Part shown: piece after piece, positions 4,735-8,640 of the stretch
How positions within the stretch are numbered: the first letter of the stretch is position 1
Layout: each line of letters starts with the position of its first letter
Assembly: GCA_945787595.1 (NCBI GenBank)
Contig: CALZJV010000249.1
Coordinates: 1 to 8,640, forward strand
Source: an uncultured Desulfobacterales bacterium
Lineage (GTDB): Bacteria; Desulfobacterota; Desulfobacteria; Desulfobacterales; JAFDCJ01
DNA length: 8,640 nucleotides
Direction of reading: 5' to 3'
The notes under the pieces: model-generated
Told to the model about the DNA's origin: nothing
Databases searched by the model: none
Seen by the model: only the letters and a program-made list of their open reading frames with translations
Made by a program: the position numbers and the translations under genes

Positions 4735-6693
4735 ATGATCGATTCGGAATGGACGCAACACGAGGCACAGAAATCTCTAAAACGCTTGCTGCCGCGTCTT
4801 CACGCTCAATTCAGAAGGGAAACAGACACAGGGTCAGACTGGGAAGTCTTCGAAGATCGGCTGCAGCGGCACTGGCAGCGGCTTTTCGGGCTGCTGTTGC
4901 AGCTTTACGGCAGTCATTACGATTTTTTCTACCATCTCGAACAAATTCTGAGCGCTGCGGCCGCCAGCTGGAACTACCGGCCCGAAGCACTTAAAAGCCT
5001 CGACCGCCAGCGCGAAATGCAGCCCGACTGGTTTCTGTCGGAGCAGATGGCCGGCGGTGTGCTCTACGTCGATCTGTTCAGCGACAACCTGGCCAAGCTC
5101 CACGAGCACATTCCGTATTTCAAAGAGCTCGGCCTGACCTACCTTCACCTCATGCCGCTATTTGCAGTGCCGCATGGAGACAATGACGGCGGTTATGCCG
5201 TCAGCAGCTATCGCGCGATCAACCCGGAACTGGGAACCATGCAGGAGTTGGCCGAGCTTTCCGCTATCCTGAGGCGGGAGGGTATCAGTCTGGTGCTGGA
5301 TTTTGTCTTCAACCACACCTCGGACGAACACGAATGGGCCTTGCGGGCCCAGGCCGGCGATCCGGATTTCGAGGCTTTTTATTTCATTTTTCCGGACCGG
5401 GTCATGCCCGATCAGTATGAACGGACTTTGCGGGACATCTTTCCGACTGTGCGGCGCGGCAGCTTTACCTGGCACACAGGCATGAAAAAATGGGTCTGGA
5501 CAACCTTTAACAGTTTTCAGTGGGATCTAAACTACGCAAACCCGACAGTTTTTCGCGCTATGGCCGAGGAAATGCTTTTTCTTGCCAACCAGGGCGTCGA
5601 CGTGCTGCGACTGGATGCCGTAGCCTTCATCTGGAAGCGCCTGGGCACGGACTCCGAAAATCAGCCCGAGGCGCATATGATCATCCAGGCCTTCAACTGC
5701 CTGGCGCGCATAGCCGCCCCTGCGCTGCTCTTTAAATCCGAGGCCATCGTTCACCCGGACGAAGTGATCCGGTATGTCAGTCCGCAGGAATGTCAGCTCT
5801 CCTACAACCCGCTGCTGATGGCACTCTTGTGGGAGGCGCTGGCCACGCGCGAAGTAAGGCTGCTACAATACGCCATGCTCAACCGCAGCCGGTTGCCGCA
5901 GGGCTGCTCTTGGGTCAACTACCTGCGCTGTCATGACGACATCGGCTGGACCTTCGACGATGCCGACGCTGCCCGGGTGGGCATCAACGGCCGGGACCAC
6001 CGCAGATTCCTGAATGATTTCTACACCGGCCGGTTTCACGGATCTTTCGCGCGCGGCGTGCCTTTCCAGTTCAATCCTGAAAACGGCGACCAGCGAATTT
6101 CAGGAACCCTGGCCTCGCTGGCAGGTCTTGAGCAGGCTATCGAAAAGAATGATCCCCTTCTGATCAACATGGCCGTGAGGCGCGTAAATCTGCTTCGCAG
6201 CATCATTCTAAGCATTGGCGGCATCCCCTTGATCTATCTGGGCGAGGAATGGGGTATGCTAAATGATTACACCTACGTCTCCGATCCGGTCAAGGCCTTG
6301 GACAGCCGCTGGATTCACCGTTCCCGAAAAAAATGGGAAACCCGCAATTCCCCTTCTGATCCGTCGGTCTTGGAATGGGTGTTTTTCAACGAACTGGTCC
6401 GTTTGATAAATCTGCGCAAAAAACTGCCGGCCTTGTGGAACGGCGCCATGGAGATCATCGACATGGATAACCCGCATGTGTTCGGTTATGTCAGGCAGCA
6501 TGCCGGCCAGCGCCTGCTTGTCCTGAACAACATTTCGGAACACCCTCAGCGCATGGTCGAAAATGTCCTGTGGCTCAGTGGCAAGGGTTACCGATTCAGG
6601 GATCACGTCTCCGGGGCCGCCTTTTCGGCCCATACTACAATATCGCTCGCGCCTTACCAGTTCGTCTGGCTGGAAGCCGATCAACAGGGATGA
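4735..6693 (+). CDS. ams: Amylosucrase (GH13 subfamily 4, sucrose:1,4-alpha-D-glucan 4-alpha-glucosyltransferase, EC 2.4.1.4)
   Basis: 652 residues, full length against the ~630-650 usual for the family. It transfers glucose from sucrose to the end of an alpha-1,4-glucan, releasing fructose, without needing an activated sugar; side products include sucrose isomers. The N-terminal helical domain covers ~1-98. The (beta/alpha)8 barrel carries [10 protein letters not shown] (151-160), [11 protein letters not shown] (189-199) and [11 protein letters not shown] with nucleophile D294. The acid/base is E336 (FKSEAIVHP), and LRCHDDIGW carries H400 and D401. The B' insertion follows at ~402-468, and [13 protein letters not shown] (499-511) and SRWIHR (524-529) are typical of the family. 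A beta-sandwich C domain follows from ~560. All three catalytic carboxylates align with Neisseria D286, E328 and D393. It has no signal peptide, so it is cytoplasmic. It has its own promoter candidate and leader, and is convergent with the exchanger gene. Its sequence is visibly GC-richer than the exchanger and corA genes. Confidence 0.96.
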   Translation: MIDSEWTQHEAQKSLKRLLPRLHAQFRRETDTGSDWEVFEDRLQRHWQRLFGLLLQLYGSHYDFFYHLEQILSAAAASWNYRPEALKSLDRQREMQPDWFLSEQMAGGVLYVDLFSDNLAKLHEHIPYFKELGLTYLHLMPLFAVPHGDNDGGYAVSSYRAINPELGTMQELAELSAILRREGISLVLDFVFNHTSDEHEWALRAQAGDPDFEAFYFIFPDRVMPDQYERTLRDIFPTVRRGSFTWHTGMKKWVWTTFNSFQWDLNYANPTVFRAMAEEMLFLANQGVDVLRLDAVAFIWKRLGTDSENQPEAHMIIQAFNCLARIAAPALLFKSEAIVHPDEVIRYVSPQECQLSYNPLLMALLWEALATREVRLLQYAMLNRSRLPQGCSWVNYLRCHDDIGWTFDDADAARVGINGRDHRRFLNDFYTGRFHGSFARGVPFQFNPENGDQRISGTLASLAGLEQAIEKNDPLLINMAVRRVNLLRSIILSIGGIPLIYLGEEWGMLNDYTYVSDPVKALDSRWIHRSRKKWETRNSPSDPSVLEWVFFNELVRLINLRKKLPALWNGAMEIIDMDNPHVFGYVRQHAGQRLLVLNNISEHPQRMVENVLWLSGKGYRFRDHVSGAAFSAHTTISLAPYQFVWLEADQQG

Positions 6694-6708
6694 GCCTTCG
6701 CTTCATTA

Positions 6709-6792
6709 TCAGGGTTTTTCCTCCGGATGAACGCTAATGACGGGCACCGGACAGCGGCGCAGCACTTCGGACAGATAATTCCATGGGGCCAT
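6709..6792 (-). pseudogene. C-terminal remnant of a universal stress protein gene
   Basis: The minus strand from 6792 reads MAPWNY and then SEVLRRCPVPVISVHPEE before KP and TGA at 6709-6711, 27 codons in all. The stretch matches the end of Usp proteins (SVAE-x-VLRRAPCPVLVV). Everything before it is gone: upstream in frame are stop codons and the end of the exchanger gene at 6826. No ribosome site is evident. It is downstream of the exchanger gene on the same strand, suggesting an exchanger-usp pair that lost the usp body. Confidence 0.6.
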
Positions 6793-6825
6793 CAAAGTTG
6801 GAATAATTCAAGGCGGCATCTATTC

Positions 6826-7785
6826 TTAATCCGCGAAAACAAGATAGGCGACGTAAACCCCATAACATGCGAGGAATATTAAACCTTCCCATCTGTCTAA
6901 TGAACGCTTTTTCCCCGTGAACATAAACAAAAACAGCAGTAGACTCGAAAAAATTACCACCCCGATGTCGCGGTTGTTTTTCATCTGAAACGGCAGAGGC
7001 TTTATGATAGCACTGATGCCTAAAACAAAAAAAATATTGAAAATATTGGAACCCACCACATTGCCGACCGCTATCTCCACATTGCGTTTGTAGGCCGCTA
7101 CCACAGAAGTCGCCAACTCCGGAAGAGAGGTGCCCACGGCGACAATGGTCAAGCCGACCAGGGACTCACTCATGCCGAATGTGGTGGCAAGCGCTATCGC
7201 CCCGTCTACAATCCATTTTCCACCGAGCGTAAGTCCTGCCAAACCCAAGATTATATAGAGAGAAGATCTAAGCCATCCATACTGTTTAGCGGGTACGTGC
7301 TCTTCCATGCCCTCGATGCGTGCGGCAATGGAGGTGGTGTAGTAAATAAAGATAATAAAAAATGAGAAAAAAACCAGCCCATCGATCCGGGTTAAATCCG
7401 ACACCTGGGAGCCATCCAGCAACTGATCGTTAGCAACCACAAACAGAACGATCGCCGCCAGCAGACTTAAGGGAATTTCCTTCCACACCGTACCTTTTGT
7501 AACCGCCAATGGATAAACTATGGATGACACACCCAGAATAAGAAAAACGTTTGCGATGTTGCTGCCGACCACGTTTCCAATCGCTATATCGCTGTTGCCT
7601 TGGATGCTGGCCATGACGTTGACAAACAGCTCAGGCGTAGAGGTACCGAATGCCACCACCGTTAGCCCGATGACAAGATCGGAGACGTTAAACCCTCTGG
7701 CGATGGCCGATGCGCCGTCCACCAGAAGGTCAGCGCCCTTGATCAAAATGACAAACCCGACGATGAAAAGGGCATAGGTTAACAC
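6826..7785 (-). CDS. Calcium/sodium antiporter, CaCA family (YrbG-like)
   Basis: 319 residues, inner membrane, about ten transmembrane helices in two inverted halves. It exchanges Ca2+ (or K+) against Na+ or H+. The two alpha-repeats are intact: GTSTPELFVNV (47-57) with GNVVGSNIANVFLILG (70-85), and GTSLPELATSV (218-228) with GNVVGSNIFNIFFVLG (241-256). The ion-coordinating glutamates are E52 and E223. A hydrophilic loop around 152-172 separates the halves. The start is GTG at 7785; AGGAG at 7795-7799 lies 9 nt upstream, and MLTYALFIVGFVILIKGADLL follows as the first helix in the usual form. There is no cytosolic regulatory domain, as is common in bacteria. It is convergent with amylosucrase. 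Family certain; ion preference not readable from sequence. Confidence 0.95.
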   Translation of the reverse strand: MLTYALFIVGFVILIKGADLLVDGASAIARGFNVSDLVIGLTVVAFGTSTPELFVNVMASIQGNSDIAIGNVVGSNIANVFLILGVSSIVYPLAVTKGTVWKEIPLSLLAAIVLFVVANDQLLDGSQVSDLTRIDGLVFFSFFIIFIYYTTSIAARIEGMEEHVPAKQYGWLRSSLYIILGLAGLTLGGKWIVDGAIALATTFGMSESLVGLTIVAVGTSLPELATSVVAAYKRNVEIAVGNVVGSNIFNIFFVLGISAIIKPLPFQMKNNRDIGVVIFSSLLLFLFMFTGKKRSLDRWEGLIFLACYGVYVAYLVFAD

Positions 7786-7794
7786 TTAAAAATT

Positions 7795-7799
7795 CTCCT
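7795..7799 (-). promoter_or_regulatory. Shine-Dalgarno deciding the GTG start of the antiporter
   Basis: AGGAG on the minus strand is 9 nt before GTG 7785. No ATG in frame nearby has an equivalent site, and the first membrane helix starts right after this GTG. Confidence 0.65.
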
Positions 7800-7800
7800 A

Positions 7801-8085
7801 TAATGACCGGGGGACCTATCCATATTGGCAAATTAAGCGATTTGGTGACTGCTCCGGGAAGAGTTAAATCCCTTTTATCCTGTTAGGCAGGATCCATAGC
7901 ACTTACATCTCACAAGGGCAGTCCATTTCAGGATACTGTACTGAATGTAACGGGTCAAGCCCAATACGACTATTTAACATATTCAAAAATCTCGTGTATC
8001 TTGTTAATAGTAAATTTGCATGATAAACAATTATTCTACAAGGAATTTTCTGTGATAGGAAAGTTATTTACAAAAGCATCTGTTA
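7801..8085. other. AT-rich intergenic stretch with one small hairpin
   Basis: Between the start of the exchanger and the antiporter remnant no intact gene is seen. ATCCTG (7877-7882) and CAGGAT (7888-7893) form a 6-bp stem with a 5-nt loop about 90 bp upstream of the exchanger start; a regulatory role is unproven. The right part (8041-8085) gives short stretches such as KEFSVIGKLFTKASVNDF in one frame, possibly badly decayed antiporter sequence continuing the remnant that follows. No convincing promoter was found. Confidence 0.4.
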
Positions 8086-8388
8086 ATGATTTTGGATCAT
8101 TTTGATTTGGTGGTTACTCTGATAATTCTGTTGACGGCATGTGTGGGTAAAATTTGTGGGGCCGGTCTTGGCGCCTTGTTGGGAGGAATGAAAATTAAAG
8201 AGGCCTTGGTGGTGGGATTTGGAATGAATGCACGTGGGGCCATGGAAATAATCTTGGCTTCCGTGGCCCTTAAGCACAACTTGATCGATCAACGGATCTT
8301 TGTTGCACTCATTATCATGGCTCTAATAACATCCTTACTCAGTGCCCCGGTTATGCAGCGATTAATGAATGGTAAGGTTGACGGCTAA
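8086..8388 (+). pseudogene. C-terminal fragment of a CPA2 (Kef/Nha-type) cation:proton antiporter
   Basis: 100 residues from ATG 8086. HFDLVVTLIILLTACVGKI, LGALLGG, then VVGFGMNARGAMEIILASVA and FVALIIMALITSLLSAPVMQ match the last three helices of CPA2 antiporters, including the conserved N-A-R-G-x-x-E. An intact member has about 380-420 residues of membrane domain, so roughly three quarters are missing. No Shine-Dalgarno precedes the ATG, and in frame a stop (TAG 8056-8058) lies just upstream. The surviving reading frame has no internal stop and keeps its motifs, so the loss looks recent, or the C-terminus is still under some selection. Such transporters exchange Na+ or K+ for H+ across the inner membrane; this piece cannot do so alone. 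Confidence 0.75.
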
Positions 8389-8453
8389 TCCCTGGCCTGC
8401 TTCCGTGACAATCTGCTTATACCCTCCCTCCACATCTCCGGCTGAGTAAAGAT

Positions 8454-8472
8454 CCGGGTCCAGAGGGCCCGG
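8454..8472 (+). terminator. Hairpin after the antiporter fragment, terminator-like
   Basis: CCGGGTCC (8454-8461) pairs with GGGCCCGG (8465-8472) over 8 bp, with one U-G pair and loop AGA. It is 65 bp after the stop of the antiporter fragment. The following bases (CTTTGG) are only a poor U-tract, so termination is possible but weakly supported. Confidence 0.35.
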
Positions 8473-8480
8473 CTTTGGTC

Positions 8481-8495
8481 CACCCCTGAGGGGTG
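8481..8495. repeat. Short palindrome CACCCCTGAGGGGTG
   Basis: A near-complete 15-bp palindrome (7-bp arms around one G) lies 8 bp after the previous hairpin. With it, this is a dense structured patch. It could be a protein-binding site or a second small stem. Confidence 0.4.
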
Positions 8496-8526
8496 ATATG
8501 GGTGATTACATTTGCCAGCAGTGTTC

Positions 8527-8582
8527 AGGTGTCGGGTGTCGGGTGTCAGCAACCGAAGTCGACCCGCTGTGTCGGTGTCGCT
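8527..8582 (+). repeat. Tandem 7-bp repeats (R)GGTGTC and related GGTGTCG copies
   Basis: Three head-to-tail units, AGGTGTC (8527-8533), GGGTGTC (8534-8540) and GGGTGTC (8541-8547), are followed by looser copies (GTGTCGGTGTCG ending ~8580) and another GGTGTCG around 8605. Such short G/T-rich repeats are common between genes in some deltaproteobacterial genomes and may vary in copy number by slippage. No gene is seen in 8389-8640. Confidence 0.6.
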
Positions 8583-8640
8583 CATTAAATGGGCTTTCTT
8601 TCACCGGTGTCGATCTTCAGTTGCAACCAAATCAGTTTTC

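Noticed and set aside
4487..4768. 93-codon minus-strand ORF upstream of amylosucrase
   Set aside because: Starts inside the amylosucrase gene, lacks a ribosome site and runs through the promoter and hairpins; translation is not protein-like.
6259..6684. 141-codon minus-strand ORF
   Set aside because: Antisense shadow of the amylosucrase C-terminal region; such shadows are expected in GC-rich genes.
6703..6739. Terminator between amylosucrase and the exchanger
   Set aside because: The only inverted arms (TCATTA/TAATGA) are 6 bp with a long AT-poor spacer and no following U-run.
8527..8582. CRISPR array
   Set aside because: Units are 7 bp, directly abutting, without spacers.
8385..8585. 66-codon minus-strand ORF
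   Set aside because: Covers the hairpins and the tandem repeats, has no ribosome site and no family resemblance.

Overview
The window looks like a chromosomal stretch from a Gram-negative bacterium of middling GC content. The outer-membrane beta-barrel protein with a C-terminal aromatic residue supports Gram-negative. The mix of a pyruvate-kinase-C/diadenylate cyclase fusion, an amylosucrase, Kef-type antiporter sequence and GGTGTC-type intergenic repeats recalls Desulfobacterota (former deltaproteobacteria). That placement is an inference from gene content; there is no rRNA or tRNA to fix it. No transposase, integrase, CRISPR array or tRNA was seen.

Layout. (1) 1-2210, minus strand: a DUF481-type outer-membrane protein gene followed 34 bp later by a CorA-type Mg2+ channel gene that runs off the left edge, probably one operon. 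(2) 2211-2637: divergent intergenic region with a candidate operator/promoter and a decayed TPR gene. (3) 2638-4033, plus strand: a small universal stress protein gene tightly coupled to a gene for a PK_C-DAC diadenylate cyclase, which makes cyclic di-AMP. (4) 4034-4734: about 700 bp without an intact gene. It holds an unassigned coding-like stretch, an orphan start with a perfect Shine-Dalgarno and only 19 codons, a frameshifted SHOCT-domain remnant, a nested hairpin, and then a promoter and hairpin-rich leader. (5) 4735-6693, plus strand: a complete amylosucrase. (6) 6694-7785, minus strand: the C-terminal stub of a second universal stress protein and an intact Ca2+/Na+ exchanger. (7) 7786-8640: an intergenic stretch, the last ~100 codons of a CPA2 (Kef/Nha-type) cation/proton antiporter without its body, then hairpins and short tandem repeats.

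How it may work together (inference). The intact genes share a theme of ion and osmotic homeostasis: Mg2+ uptake, Ca2+/Na+ exchange, an outer-membrane protein of a salt-stress-associated family, a stress protein, and an enzyme for c-di-AMP, the second messenger that in other bacteria controls potassium and osmolyte transport. Amylosucrase turns sucrose, a common compatible solute, into glucan plus fructose. The most interesting unit is the translationally coupled usp-DAC pair. The second striking feature is the density of gene remnants (TPR, SHOCT, Usp tail, antiporter tail, and an orphan start), which marks the spaces between intact genes as sites of repeated insertion, deletion and decay.
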